Assembly: GCF_002811985.1 (NCBI RefSeq)
Contig: NZ_NPDU01000001.1
Span: forward strand, 111,410-175,409
Source of the DNA: Leptospira adleri
GTDB lineage: Bacteria > Spirochaetota > Leptospiria > Leptospirales > Leptospiraceae
DNA length: 64,000 bases
Direction of reading: 5' to 3'
The notes under the pieces are model-generated. The model made no database searches and had not been told where the DNA came from. It saw only the letters and a program-made list of their open reading frames with translations. This document shows, in pieces, positions 29,589-40,242 of the stretch (positions within the stretch are counted from its first letter, which is position 1; each line of letters opens with the position of its first letter). A program made the translations under genes and the position numbers.

Positions 29589-29650
29589 GATTCAACAAAT
29601 TGACGCTTCGAAACAAAACATTCATAAAACGGAATATTCAATTTGTTGAA
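29589..29650. repeat. 14-base inverted repeat upstream of the SH3 gene
   Basis: ATTCAACAAATTGA (29589-29602) and TCAATTTGTTGAAT (29637-29650) are exact reverse complements 34 bases apart. Each half is itself palindrome-like. The position in the SH3 gene promoter region and behind the VOC gene suggests a regulator binding site pair or a terminator stem. Confidence 0.45.
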
Positions 29651-29724
29651 TTAAGCGGAGAGCGCGGCCGCGATTTCAAACGGACTTTTGCGTTCAAAAA
29701 AATCGGCGGCACGCCCGGAAGAAT

Positions 29725-30183
29725 TTATCGAAGAGCTTCGATCACGTCCGCGGGAGCCTGGACCAACTCCACAAGAACGCCTTCGGAACAGTAAGGGAAT
29801 TCCTCGTTCCCTTTTGGATGAATAAAGCATACGTCGTAACCGGCGGCGCCTTTTCTGATTCCGCCCGGCGTAAAACGAACTCCTTTCGCGCTCAACCATT
29901 CCACGGCTTTGTGAATGTCGTCCACCCAGAGTCCGATATGATTGAGTTTCGGTTCGTGAACTTTCGGACTTTTGTTTACGTCGATCGGTTGCATGATATC
30001 GACTTCGACCGCAAAAGGTCCCTTGCCCATTCTGAGAATGTCTTCGTCCACGTTTTCCTTTTCACTTCTGAAAGTTCCCGTTTTTTCCAGGCCGAGAATG
30101 TCCACCCAAAACGTTTCGAGTTTCTTTTTGTCTTCTCCGCCCACGGCGATCTGTTGAATTCCTAATATTTTAAACGGTCTCAT
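29725..30183 (-). CDS. VOC (glyoxalase/epimerase-like) family protein
   Basis: The 152-residue protein has the paired beta-alpha-beta-beta-beta layout of the vicinal oxygen chelate family. The first module starts [14 protein letters not shown] and the second [18 protein letters not shown], ending with LVELVQA, whose Glu is a usual metal ligand. His in LNHIG is a second ligand; the first ligand position reads Gln in place of His or Glu. Relatives include methylmalonyl-CoA epimerase and glyoxalase I. The ATG at 30183 is chosen because translation further upstream is not family-like. The reaction cannot be told. Confidence 0.85.
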   Translation of the reverse strand: MRPFKILGIQQIAVGGEDKKKLETFWVDILGLEKTGTFRSEKENVDEDILRMGKGPFAVEVDIMQPIDVNKSPKVHEPKLNHIGLWVDDIHKAVEWLSAKGVRFTPGGIRKGAAGYDVCFIHPKGNEEFPYCSEGVLVELVQAPADVIEALR

Positions 30184-30626
30184 GATGTTATTTCCAAAAA
30201 GTAATTCTTTTGATTCCGACCTTCTCTTTTCGAATTCATTTTCGTATGAAAGAAGAATCCAATTCGTTCCTCTCCGAAAGCCGGTTCTCGGATCCAGAAA
30301 ATACGCTCGCTTTTTCTTTGGCAACTTCATTCCCTCACGGTCGTTTGTTTCGCCCGGCCACAAGTTTGTTCGTTCGAATTCGATCGGAACGGATTCTTTC
30401 GATCGATACGGAGCCGATCCATCCGAAATGATTTTGCAAGAATGCGGATCACCTTGACTTCCAGTTCGACCGCAACCTTTTTTTTACTCGAACCGATTTG
30501 TCGGAGCAATTGAATCCGCTCCGTAAAGTCTTTTGCCGTAGTCCCGACCTTTCTTCGAGAAAAGTAGGAACTCATACTTTTTACGGTTTCACCGCGGGGC
30601 TGGCACCGGCGGGGAAGCGAAGAATT
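30184..30626. other. Intergenic region with one GGAACTC motif
   Basis: The 443 bases between the VOC start and the stop of the EEP gene hold a copy of the dispersed motif, GTAGGAACTCATAC at 30564-30577. Short frames on both strands lack ribosome binding sites. No RNA structure was noticed. Confidence 0.45.
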
Positions 30627-31706
30627 TCACCGGAGAGTATAAGTTCCGATCTGAGGAAAATGATCGGAGATGTCCCAGACTTTTTCGCCTTGATCCACTC
30701 GGTAAGCGCTCTGTTTCAGATTGGAAGAATAAAAAATATAGTCGATCGTTCGGTCCGGTTTTCCGATCGCCGGATCGTTTGAAAAATGCGTATAGTATTT
30801 GGCCTTCTCGGGTCCATTCAAAATATCTAATGGAACCGCGGAACTCCAACGATCGAACAAGGGTTTGATCTCCTGTTCGTCCGAATAAAAGAAAGCTCCG
30901 TTGGGATGCATCGCCTTCCGGTCAAAACCCGGCGGAAGAAGATTGAAGTCCCCGCCTAACACCCATGCGTGACCCGCAAGATCCAACTCCTTGAGAAGTC
31001 CCGCGATCGTCTCCACTTGTTTGTGCATCGTATCCGTTCCCTGGGAAAACGCGTCGAGGTGCGTGTTTAAAACCGTAAACTTCTCCCCGCCCGCAATCGG
31101 AAAATCGTTCTGAAGTACCGCGCGTTTTAAGTTGAACTGAGTCGAAATCGGATCCGCGGGCATCAAAGGAAGTGAATGTCTTATACCGTCGGAGATTTTA
31201 AACTTACTTACCGTCGCGAGTTTCATTCCCACACTTCCGAGAATTTTAGGATGAGGCACAAAGGCCGACTTCCAATAAAAGGCTTCGCTGCTACAGACGT
31301 AGGAAGGATCGAGAGCCGCGAGAATTCTTTCCAACTGATTTTCTTTGAAAGTATTCTTCGCTCCGTCATGCAGCTCTTGAAAAAGGATTACGTCCGGATT
31401 TTCGGAACGAATGTAGTCCGTGATTTTTTTGAGAGTGGTTTCGATCTCTTCCCGAGAAGGCCCGGTATCGGGACCGTCTCCGTTCGGGACGTCGTACCAG
31501 AATACCCTTTTTTTGCCCGCAAGATATTGTATATTCCAAACAAGAACCTTAATCTTAGAATCCGCTTTTAAAATCGGAGCGTCCTCCGGACATTTTACTT
31601 CCGCAGGCTGCGCTTGATCCGGATGAAATGTGATGGAATAGATTAGGATCAAAAGGGATCCGAAAAGAATTCCCAGCGCCGCCAATATTTTTCGAAACCA
31701 AGCCAT
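30627..31706 (-). CDS. Membrane-anchored endonuclease/exonuclease/phosphatase family protein
   Basis: The 359-residue protein has an N-terminal membrane helix (about 5-27) and an EEP-fold catalytic domain. The metal and catalytic motifs are present in order: WNIQYL (about 58), ILFQELHD (about 108), NTHLDAFS (about 215), GGDFNLLPPG (about 251) and SDHFPQ (about 349). The family includes DNases, phosphoinositide phosphatases and sphingomyelinases, and the external position suggests a phosphodiesterase acting on lipids or nucleotides outside the cytoplasm. AAGGAG eight bases before the ATG at 31706 decides the start over an upstream in-frame codon. Confidence 0.87.
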   Translation of the reverse strand: MAWFRKILAALGILFGSLLILIYSITFHPDQAQPAEVKCPEDAPILKADSKIKVLVWNIQYLAGKKRVFWYDVPNGDGPDTGPSREEIETTLKKITDYIRSENPDVILFQELHDGAKNTFKENQLERILAALDPSYVCSSEAFYWKSAFVPHPKILGSVGMKLATVSKFKISDGIRHSLPLMPADPISTQFNLKRAVLQNDFPIAGGEKFTVLNTHLDAFSQGTDTMHKQVETIAGLLKELDLAGHAWVLGGDFNLLPPGFDRKAMHPNGAFFYSDEQEIKPLFDRWSSAVPLDILNGPEKAKYYTHFSNDPAIGKPDRTIDYIFYSSNLKQSAYRVDQGEKVWDISDHFPQIGTYTLR

Positions 31707-31839
31707 CAAGATTCTCCTTAAAAACGGTCTAAGCGAACGACACAATCGCTCAAAGAGAATACAAGCTATGGAAACAAAAGCGAGTGTAAAGGATTTTCTT
31801 TTTAAGAGGGTGGAATAAAACTGACTTTAAGAGCCCGAG

Positions 31840-32850
31840 ATGAAAAAAATCCTAACGATCTTATCCATACTTTTTTTTGCACAAGTTTCCATCCATTCGG
31901 AAGAAATCGAACTCAAGATCCGCGTCAAAAACGGGACTACCGGTAAGGAAGGAAGTATCGAATCTCTTCGAGTTATCGCACTCCAACAAGGAATGATTCC
32001 GATCAAGGAACTCGGTCCCGCAAAAGGAGATTTTATCGTATCGAAACTTTCCGTTCCGGATCAGTCTCCGATTCTTCTCCAAGCGAAATACGCGGGGGTC
32101 AACTATAACAAGATGGTCCCTCCGGTTCCCGTGATGCGCTCCGCGGTTCAAGAGATCGTAGTCTATGAAAAGACGAAGGATAAATCTTTGGTTCGAACCA
32201 GATCCGCGATGCAGATCACGAGAGGAAAAGATTTTCTCCGAGTTTTTAAAATCTTTCTTATCTCCAACAATACGATTCCTCCTAAGAGTTATCAAGACGA
32301 ACAAAATCCTTTCGAGGTCTACGTCCCTTCCGAAGCGACCGAAGTGATGGGGCAGCTTACGCAAGGGGAAGCTCGGATGGCGATCCCTCTTCAACTCCAA
32401 GACGGCCCGAACGGAAAATTTTTGGATCGTGCGATTCTTCCCGGAAGTTCAGAATTACAAATTTCTTATACGATTCCCGCAAGCAATCTTTCCACCGTTA
32501 CTTTTAAGGATAGAATGTTGGCCGAGAAGAGCGAAGGGTTTCGCGCCGTGTTTTCCAAACCGGGAGACATGGACGTTTCTTTTATCGGAGCTTCCAAACA
32601 GGAAAAAATCGAAGAAGACGTTCCTTCCGATATGAAAGCGTTTAAAATCGGTTATCCCGCTCCTCAATACGAGGTTTCGATTTCGGTTTCCGGAGGCGCG
32701 CCCGTCATGGATATGGAAACGGAACGAGTCAATCGTAAGATCGAAAACGGAACTTGGTTCCCTACGACCGAACGTTCGATTCTCGGGCTGGTGGCGATCT
32801 TAGGTTTTCTTTTCACCCTTTCTTTCGTCTTCGTCTATAGAAAGAGTTGA
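31840..32850 (+). CDS. Exported protein with C-terminal membrane anchor, unknown function
   Basis: The 336-residue protein has a signal peptide (residues 1-20, cleavage near IHS-EE) and a beta-rich extracytoplasmic part with several TIP/PPS turns. A single membrane helix near the C-terminus (about 310-331) is followed by YRKS. Type I orientation with the bulk in the periplasm is predicted. I do not recognise the family. It stands tail to tail with the lysophospholipase-like gene, 13 bases apart, and does not appear to share an operon. Confidence 0.78.
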   Translation: MKKILTILSILFFAQVSIHSEEIELKIRVKNGTTGKEGSIESLRVIALQQGMIPIKELGPAKGDFIVSKLSVPDQSPILLQAKYAGVNYNKMVPPVPVMRSAVQEIVVYEKTKDKSLVRTRSAMQITRGKDFLRVFKIFLISNNTIPPKSYQDEQNPFEVYVPSEATEVMGQLTQGEARMAIPLQLQDGPNGKFLDRAILPGSSELQISYTIPASNLSTVTFKDRMLAEKSEGFRAVFSKPGDMDVSFIGASKQEKIEEDVPSDMKAFKIGYPAPQYEVSISVSGGAPVMDMETERVNRKIENGTWFPTTERSILGLVAILGFLFTLSFVFVYRKS

Positions 32851-32863
32851 ACGATTTAAGAAT

Positions 32864-33805
32864 TTAAACGGCGCTCTTTTTTTTAACGGCGCTTGCGGTT
32901 TTTTTCTTAAGTTTGAGAGAAGAATCCTTCGCGTCGGGAATAACTTTCTCTCGAACGAGAGTTTCTAAAAAGGACTGAATGTCCTGTAAAACTACTTCCC
33001 TATGCTCCGGATATTCGTTCATCAGTTCGTGATAAAGACCCGGATAAATTTTGATTCTTTTGTTTCGGTAAATTAGATTTTTATAAAGTTCCGTCGAGCC
33101 GTTCACGTCCACGATTCCGTCCTCTTGACCGTGAAGAATCAATACGGGGCATCGAAGTATTCCCGCCTTTTTGATCAGCTTGGGGCCGATCTCCAAAAGT
33201 TCGGATCCCATTCTTAAAGAAACCTTACCGTGAACGAGAGGATCCTGACGGTATGCTTCGATCACGTCCGGATCGTGAGAAAGAAACTGGAGGTCCAGCT
33301 CCGCATCGACGGTCGCAGAAGGGGATATTTTACTTAAGAAACCGGCCGCGATTTTTTTTAACTGTTTTTTGAAATCCATTCTTACAAGAAGAGCGGGCGC
33401 GGAAAGAATTAGGCCCAAGATGTTATCCTGATTGATTCCTTCCTGAGAATAACGAAGCGCCACGGCTCCTCCAAGAGAATGACCTAACAGAAAAAAACGA
33501 TCTTTCTGTTCCCTTTTCAGAACCTCGGAAGCGAAATCGGAAAGATCGCGGACATACTGATCGAAAGAATCCGCGTGTCCCCTTCTCCCTTCCGATCTTC
33601 CGTGACCTCTCATATCGAAAGAATAAAAATTGATGTCGCTCTTCGCAAAAAAACGAAGCAAGTTCGTATAACGTCCGCTATGTTCTCCGAAGCCGTGATG
33701 AAAGATCATTAGACGATTTGCGTTCGGCTTCGTCCAGGATTGACAGTATAACTTTGATTTATCGGAGCCTGATAGAATGTAGAATTCTTTGTGGTGAAAG
33801 GTCAT
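32864..33805 (-). CDS. Monoacylglycerol lipase-like alpha/beta hydrolase
   Basis: From the ATG at 33805 the protein has 313 residues. It shows the Hydrolase_4 (monoacylglycerol lipase/lysophospholipase) motifs: HHGFGEHSGRY (about 36), FDMRGHGRSEG (about 62), GHSLGGAVAL (about 107) with the nucleophile, GQEDGIVD (about 225) and YHELMNE (about 255). The triad is intact. The C-terminal tail is rich in Lys (LKLKKKTASAVKKKS), unusual for the family and perhaps a membrane or nucleic-acid contact. A TTG at 33862 would add 19 residues; neither start has a strong ribosome binding site. It probably hydrolyses monoacylglycerols or lysophospholipids. Confidence 0.86.
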   Translation of the reverse strand: MTFHHKEFYILSGSDKSKLYCQSWTKPNANRLMIFHHGFGEHSGRYTNLLRFFAKSDINFYSFDMRGHGRSEGRRGHADSFDQYVRDLSDFASEVLKREQKDRFFLLGHSLGGAVALRYSQEGINQDNILGLILSAPALLVRMDFKKQLKKIAAGFLSKISPSATVDAELDLQFLSHDPDVIEAYRQDPLVHGKVSLRMGSELLEIGPKLIKKAGILRCPVLILHGQEDGIVDVNGSTELYKNLIYRNKRIKIYPGLYHELMNEYPEHREVVLQDIQSFLETLVREKVIPDAKDSSLKLKKKTASAVKKKSAV

Positions 33806-34062
33806 TGCAAAAACCGAATTATCTGGAAGAAAGGAATCATCAAAACGAAAGGGGTCAACCAATTATTCTTTCTTGAATCAAGAAAGATCCGTTTTTCAAT
33901 TCGAAGACATAGAAAGAAAACGTTTCCCCTGTCTATGTCTCGTTATTTTGACTCGAACGAGCGATCTCAAAATCGAAACTCCCGATAAAGTTTCCTTGAG
34001 TTTTCCTCCAGTCTCCTCATTGTTTGGAATTCGCCGATATACAAAGAGACTCTGGAGAGAAC

Positions 34063-35451
34063 ATGGAAAAAAAGCCCTCGGAACAAAGCCTACTTCGCTT
34101 TTTTGGGTTGGGAGAACTGGCAAATTACGGTTGGAACGCGATCCTCGCGTTTTGGATGATCATGGGAATGGCGTTCTTCCTCTTCGCGGATCAGAACCTA
34201 ATCGCGCCTAACTTAAGAAACATAGGCGCGTCATTCGGATTCGATGACCAAGAAGACGTGGACTGGTATATCGGAGGAGTCATTCCGATTCTCTTTTTTA
34301 TCTTGGGCGGAGCCGTTTCCGTGAGCATGGGATATCTATCCCAAAAGTATTCTCGAAAAACTCTTATCATTTTCTCCGTCTTCTTAGGTGAAATTCCTTG
34401 TTTCCTTTCCGGTTTTGCGACTAGTTATCCGGAGTTCGTAATCTACAGAACCCTCACCGGTTTCGGATTGGGAGGAATTTTTCCCCTTCTTTTCACGGTT
34501 CTCGGAGATTACTTTTCCGATAAATCCAGATCCACCGCCGCGGCCTACGTTTCTCTATCGATGGGAATCGGACTCGGCGTAGGACAGTTGTTAGGCGGAA
34601 TTCTCGGAAACGCGGATCCGGTCAACGGATGGAGAACCAGTTTTATCTATCTTTCCGTTCCTTCTTTCTTATTTGCCTTGATTTACTGGATTTTTTGTAA
34701 GGAACCGATTCGAGGCGGAGGAGAAACCGAATGGCAGGGAATCGCGGAAAAATTTCCGGAGGAAAGTTTTCATCTTCGTTGGAGCGACATCCGACTTCTT
34801 TTCCAAAACAAAACGAACATAGGAATTTTTCTGCAAGGAATACCGGGTTGCGTGCCCTGGGGAGTTTTTTTCGTGTTCCTTGTCGACTACTACGAATCTT
34901 CGTATCATCTCGATAAGGCGACCGCGACGATGCTGCTCACCTACGCGGCGATCGGAGTTTTTGCGGGAACCTTTTTCGGGGGAGTTATAGGACAAAAGAT
35001 CTACAACTACAACAAAAGGATGCTCCCGATCTTTTGTATGACGAGCATCTTTCTCGGAATCGTGCCCTGCATCTATTTATTAAAAGCTGAAAATATCGCC
35101 ACGTCCGGCACTTTTATCGTGGTGAATCTGGTCGCGGGATTTCTAATTTCTCTCACTGGACCCAACGTAAGGGCTACATTAATCAATGTGAATATTCCAA
35201 AAAACAGAAGTAGTATGTTCGCGCTGTATAATCTGACAGACGATTTGGGGAAAGGATTGGGGCCGGCGATGAGCGCGGTCATCTTAGGTTTGACCCCGGG
35301 AGATCGATCTCTCGGACTTTCAATATCGGTTCTATTCTGGATTCCATGCGCCCTGTTCTGGATCATGGTTCTGAATAATTTTGAAAAAGACGAAAAAGAC
35401 GTACATGATTATTTGGTTCAAGAAGCAGAAAAGATAAGGGGAACCGCTTAA
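34063..35451 (+). CDS. Major facilitator superfamily transporter (spinster-like)
   Basis: The 462-residue protein has about twelve membrane segments. It carries the MFS motif A after helix 2 (MGYLSQKYSRKTL) and a GxGxG-rich helix 4-5 region (GFGLGGIFPLLFTVLGDYF) like spinster-type sphingolipid or organic anion transporters. Start ATG 34063 is preceded by GGAGAG at five bases; a longer upstream frame lacks such a site. The mtnC gene starts directly after the stop, so the two are co-transcribed, which hints at export or import linked to methylthioadenosine salvage, though this is weak. The substrate is unknown. Confidence 0.87.
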   Translation: MEKKPSEQSLLRFFGLGELANYGWNAILAFWMIMGMAFFLFADQNLIAPNLRNIGASFGFDDQEDVDWYIGGVIPILFFILGGAVSVSMGYLSQKYSRKTLIIFSVFLGEIPCFLSGFATSYPEFVIYRTLTGFGLGGIFPLLFTVLGDYFSDKSRSTAAAYVSLSMGIGLGVGQLLGGILGNADPVNGWRTSFIYLSVPSFLFALIYWIFCKEPIRGGGETEWQGIAEKFPEESFHLRWSDIRLLFQNKTNIGIFLQGIPGCVPWGVFFVFLVDYYESSYHLDKATATMLLTYAAIGVFAGTFFGGVIGQKIYNYNKRMLPIFCMTSIFLGIVPCIYLLKAENIATSGTFIVVNLVAGFLISLTGPNVRATLINVNIPKNRSSMFALYNLTDDLGKGLGPAMSAVILGLTPGDRSLGLSISVLFWIPCALFWIMVLNNFEKDEKDVHDYLVQEAEKIRGTA

Positions 35452-36165
35452 TTGGATCTTGGACCCATCGAGTTATTTTTATTCGACATAGAAGGCACGA
35501 CCACTCCGATCGAGTTCGTGCATAAGGTTTTATTTCCGTATTCCGTTCGAAAGATGGATTCCTTTTTTCAAACCTCGGCGTTGGAAAAAGAATGGAAAGA
35601 GAAACTCATGGAAGAAGCGAAGAACGATTCGACATACTTCGAAAAAGTCGGAGATTCTCCGAGCGAACTCGCCGCGTACTGTAAACACCTCGTGTCCGTG
35701 GATAGAAAGAGCGGTCCTTTGAAAGAGATACAAGGAAGAATTTGGAAGATCGGATATGAAAGCGGAGAACTGAAAAGCCTCATGTTTTCGGACGTTCCCG
35801 AATTCCTAAAAAGAATAAAGGCCGCGCAAAAAAAAGCGGCCGTCTATTCTTCCGGAAGCGTTCAAGCGCAAAAGCTAATATTCGAATATTCGGAATCCGG
35901 CGATCTTACGAAATATTTTTCAGGGTACTTCGACACCGCGGTCGGAGGCAAAAGAGAATCTTCCAGTTATTCAAAAATAGCGAAAGAACTCGGGGTGGAA
36001 CCGAGAAGAATTCTATTCTTTACCGATATCAAAGAAGAAGCGGACGCCGCGATCGGAGCCGACCTCAGAGCCGCGATCTTAGAACGGCCCGGAAATTCCA
36101 AACAGCCGGAACATCGTTACCTTAGACTTTCCTCGTTTGAAACGTTAGATCCTTCCCGATCTTAA
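35452..36165 (+). CDS. mtnC: Enolase-phosphatase E1 (methionine salvage)
   Basis: The 237-residue protein has the MtnC form of the HAD fold: FDIEGTTTPIEFVH at the N-terminus, KMxxF-like region, YSSGSVQAQKLIF (motif II), the Lys in SSSYSKIAKELG and FFTDIKEEADAA. Length and motifs fit the bifunctional enolase-phosphatase that turns 2,3-diketo-5-methylthiopentyl-1-phosphate into acireductone. The start is TTG immediately after the MFS stop codon with AAGGGG upstream, so translation is coupled. No other mtn gene lies in the window. Confidence 0.93.
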   Translation: MDLGPIELFLFDIEGTTTPIEFVHKVLFPYSVRKMDSFFQTSALEKEWKEKLMEEAKNDSTYFEKVGDSPSELAAYCKHLVSVDRKSGPLKEIQGRIWKIGYESGELKSLMFSDVPEFLKRIKAAQKKAAVYSSGSVQAQKLIFEYSESGDLTKYFSGYFDTAVGGKRESSSYSKIAKELGVEPRRILFFTDIKEEADAAIGADLRAAILERPGNSKQPEHRYLRLSSFETLDPSRS

Positions 36166-36286
36166 ACCGACTTCTCTTAACAAAATTCACCGGAGAATCG
36201 AAACGGCCAGCATCTCTCCGATTGGAAACCCCAAAATCGTTTCTTTTTTTCCGGGCAGGATACGATAAACGACCGATGTTTGGAAG

Positions 36287-37477
36287 GTGAGAACCTTTCT
36301 GCTTTCCATTCTTCTTTTTCTGATCGTCATTCCTGCGGGAATCCCGGAAGCTCGTGAACTCGTTTACGCTTTTCGAGAACCTGGAAAACCCGAAAAGGAA
36401 AAGATGATTCTCATTGGAGAAACGGTTCTCTACGATAAGGTCAAACCGATCGAAGAGGAAGGAAAGAATAAGAATTTGGATATCGGAGTGGACACAAGAG
36501 CCGATCTCGTGACCATCAAGATCAATTACGATCCGGGTTTAAGAGTCGGACAAATTCTTTATCTCATAGAAAAAGATTTCGATCATAAGAATTATAAAAA
36601 CGGAAACATCGTAGCCCAGATCGAAATCAAATCCATCTTTCAAACTTCCTTTATCGGAAAAAGAGCGCGAGGAATCGGAAATCTCGGTTTAGTAAAAGAT
36701 AGAAATCTGATGGTGGCGGCGCCGCTCGTATCCGAAAAAATAGAATCTGCAATTGTGGAAAGGAAGAAAGGGGACTATCATCTTTCTCGAAACGAAATCG
36801 CGGAATCCATACGTTCTTATAAACATACGATCAGTCTCGATCCATCTTCTCCGATGGGTCACTTCCGTTTAGGATTACTCTATAAAAAAACGGGCGAGGC
36901 TTATATTTCCGCCGGGTCGGAATTCTCCATGGCTTGGAAGAATCGAAAACGTTTCGGAAACGCTCAGGAAGAATTGGAATTCTATGTGGAGTATGTCGAC
37001 TACTTAAACCGCAAATACGAAACGGAAGGATTTAAGAATCCGACCGTTCTTTCCAAGTCTATGGAAGTGATTCAAGAGGCTTTTAAATTGACGAAAGTCG
37101 ATCCGGAACTTCTGATCAACTCGGCCACTACTTACTATTATCTTTATAGAGAAGAATCGAAACCGGGTAAATCTCCTTCCGATGCTTCCGCTAAGAGGAA
37201 AAAATCCGACGCTTATTTTGAGATCTCGGAAAAACTTACGCGGAACGCGGATCTTCTCAACCCATCCGATTACCGCGTCCATCTTCTTGCCTGCAAACTC
37301 TACATCGATAAGATTACCGAACTCACATCCGAGTCCGGACAAAGCAGCCTAGGAGAATTGGAACAAGTCGCAAACTTCAAAAGGATGTTAGGCGAATCTT
37401 TTGAGAAATACAAAACTTTTAAACCCGGCTCTCAACAGGGAGATCCTTATTTGTTGAGGGCTCCGGCTCTTATCGGA

Positions 37478-37486
<9 letters not shown>
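36287..37486 (+). CDS. Secreted TPR protein
   Basis: The 399-residue protein has a signal peptide (about 1-20), a beta-rich segment (about 25-155) resembling a peptide or PilP-like domain, and then TPR helices (about 160-370; for example [26 protein letters not shown]). The start is assigned to GTG 36287. An ATG ten bases upstream is closed by a stop in its frame, and no better codon precedes the signal peptide. The 3' end overlaps the convergent PilZ gene by nine bases. A periplasmic scaffold role is inferred. Confidence 0.72.
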
Positions 37487-38758
<1,272 letters not shown>

Positions 38759-38914
38759 GAGTGTTTCGTTGAATACGGGATTCTATTCTAGTATCGGATT
38801 TTAAGATGTCGGAATTCAGTCGGGCTGAGTCGAGGCGACATAAGAGTTTAGAAAAGAGAAGCTAATGAAAAAAAAATCCCTGGGAAGGTTTCGAAAAAGC
38901 CCGAAAAAGAAGGT

Positions 38915-39442
38915 ATGGATGCAAGAAAGTCGGAACTCAACCCGGAATTATTCGATATGATGAAACAGGGAAAGCTATCAGCAGGGAAAATCCTGGATTT
39001 GATTGCTCTGAAAGAACTCGTTGATCGATTTGCGGTGACTCCCTTTATCGAAGATGAGAAAATCGCGGAAATTAAGGAAAGAACCGGTGTGGAACCGGAT
39101 ATTTTGACCTGGGGAGACTATTTTCAGACCGAAATCGCCTCGAGATATTTTGAAAAGTCGGAACTCCAGTTTAAGAAAATCATAGATACGATTCGTTTTG
39201 ATTTCATCTCCGCACATTTGATTTTTTCGGGAAAACCGGAGTATTTTCAAGACTCGGTGAGAGGTCAAGCCTTGATATCGAAGTCTATTGATTCTACTTT
39301 TTGGACTTTAGAAGACGAAGAAGCCATTCATTTAGAGACCCTCCTTGAATATTTCGTGCAGATGGGAATTGGAGAAAAACCGTTGACCGTATCAGATCGC
39401 ATCTGGTATGAAAGCTTTGAATTGGAGAAAAAAGCAGTTTAA
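38915..39442 (+). CDS. Unknown cytoplasmic helical protein
   Basis: The 175-residue acidic protein has no signal peptide or membrane helix. Helices dominate, with some resemblance to response-regulator output or PRTase-like proteins but no motif I can name. The stop TAA shares a base with the ATG of the crotonase gene, so the two genes are translationally coupled. A role near the crotonase is likely, but unknown. Confidence 0.65.
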   Translation: MDARKSELNPELFDMMKQGKLSAGKILDLIALKELVDRFAVTPFIEDEKIAEIKERTGVEPDILTWGDYFQTEIASRYFEKSELQFKKIIDTIRFDFISAHLIFSGKPEYFQDSVRGQALISKSIDSTFWTLEDEEAIHLETLLEYFVQMGIGEKPLTVSDRIWYESFELEKKAV

Positions 39443-40242
39443 TGGGATTAATAGACCAAGACACTATCGACCTGGGCTCAGGCAACAAGATCCTGACTTT
39501 AAGTTTAAATAACCCTGAAAGTCGGAATTCCATGACACGAGAAATGGGTCTTGAATTTAAGAAAACCATCGAAACGTTGTTGGATGCTCCGGAAAAATCA
39601 AAACCAAGAGCGGTCATCCTAACTGGAAAGAATGGAATCTTTTCTGCTGGAGGAAATTTTGAACTCCTAAAATCGTTCTCCACAAAGGATTTTGAAACGA
39701 ACAAGAAAACCATGTTCGAATTCTACAATCTCTTTTTGTCAGTGAGAAGATTGGACATCCCTGTTATCTGTGCTGCAAACGGCCATGCAATTGGAGCCGG
39801 ACTTTCTCTTGCTTTTGCCTGTGACATTCGGGTCTTTGCAAATGAAGGGAAATATCAGTTTAACTTTGTAAAATTAGGCATTCATCCTGGAATGGGTTCA
39901 AGTTATATTGTGAAAGAACTTTTTGGAACCCATATAGCGAACAGACTTCTGTTTCTTGCAGAAACTTTAAATGGAGACGACGCGTTCCGTGCTGGCCTCT
40001 GCAATGATGCGGTTCCTCAAAAGGAAGTATTAGGAAGAGCGACAGAAATTGCGATTGCACTTTCCGAAAGCGCCCCTCTGGCCTTAAGTGAATTGAAGAA
40101 GAACACTTACGACCGCGAGAAACTGGAGGCCGCTCTTAAAAAAGAAGCAGAATCCCAAGCGAGAAATTTTATCTCGGCCGATTTCAAAGAAACGATTAAA
40201 GCAATTGAACAAAAGAGAAAACCGGAATTTAAGGGTCTTTAA
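39442..40242 (+). CDS. Crotonase-fold protein lacking both catalytic glutamates
   Basis: The 266-residue protein has the enoyl-CoA hydratase/isomerase fold: [11 protein letters not shown] near 19-29, the oxyanion region [10 protein letters not shown] near 71, [15 protein letters not shown] near 113-127 and [12 protein letters not shown] near 149. In active hydratases the two catalytic Glu residues lie in GGGxELA and PExxLG. Here the positions read Ser (GAGLSLA) and Phe (FVKLG). So it is probably not a hydratase; some isomerases and thioester hydrolases of this fold use other residues. The coupled gene upstream is unknown. The minus-strand gene overlaps its last four bases. Confidence 0.85.
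   Translation: MGLIDQDTIDLGSGNKILTLSLNNPESRNSMTREMGLEFKKTIETLLDAPEKSKPRAVILTGKNGIFSAGGNFELLKSFSTKDFETNKKTMFEFYNLFLSVRRLDIPVICAANGHAIGAGLSLAFACDIRVFANEGKYQFNFVKLGIHPGMGSSYIVKELFGTHIANRLLFLAETLNGDDAFRAGLCNDAVPQKEVLGRATEIAIALSESAPLALSELKKNTYDREKLEAALKKEAESQARNFISADFKETIKAIEQKRKPEFKGL

Noticed and set aside
33862..33862. TTG 33862 as start of the monoacylglycerol lipase-like gene
   Set aside because: It has no better ribosome binding site than the ATG at 33805, and the added residues are not family-like. It remains an alternative.
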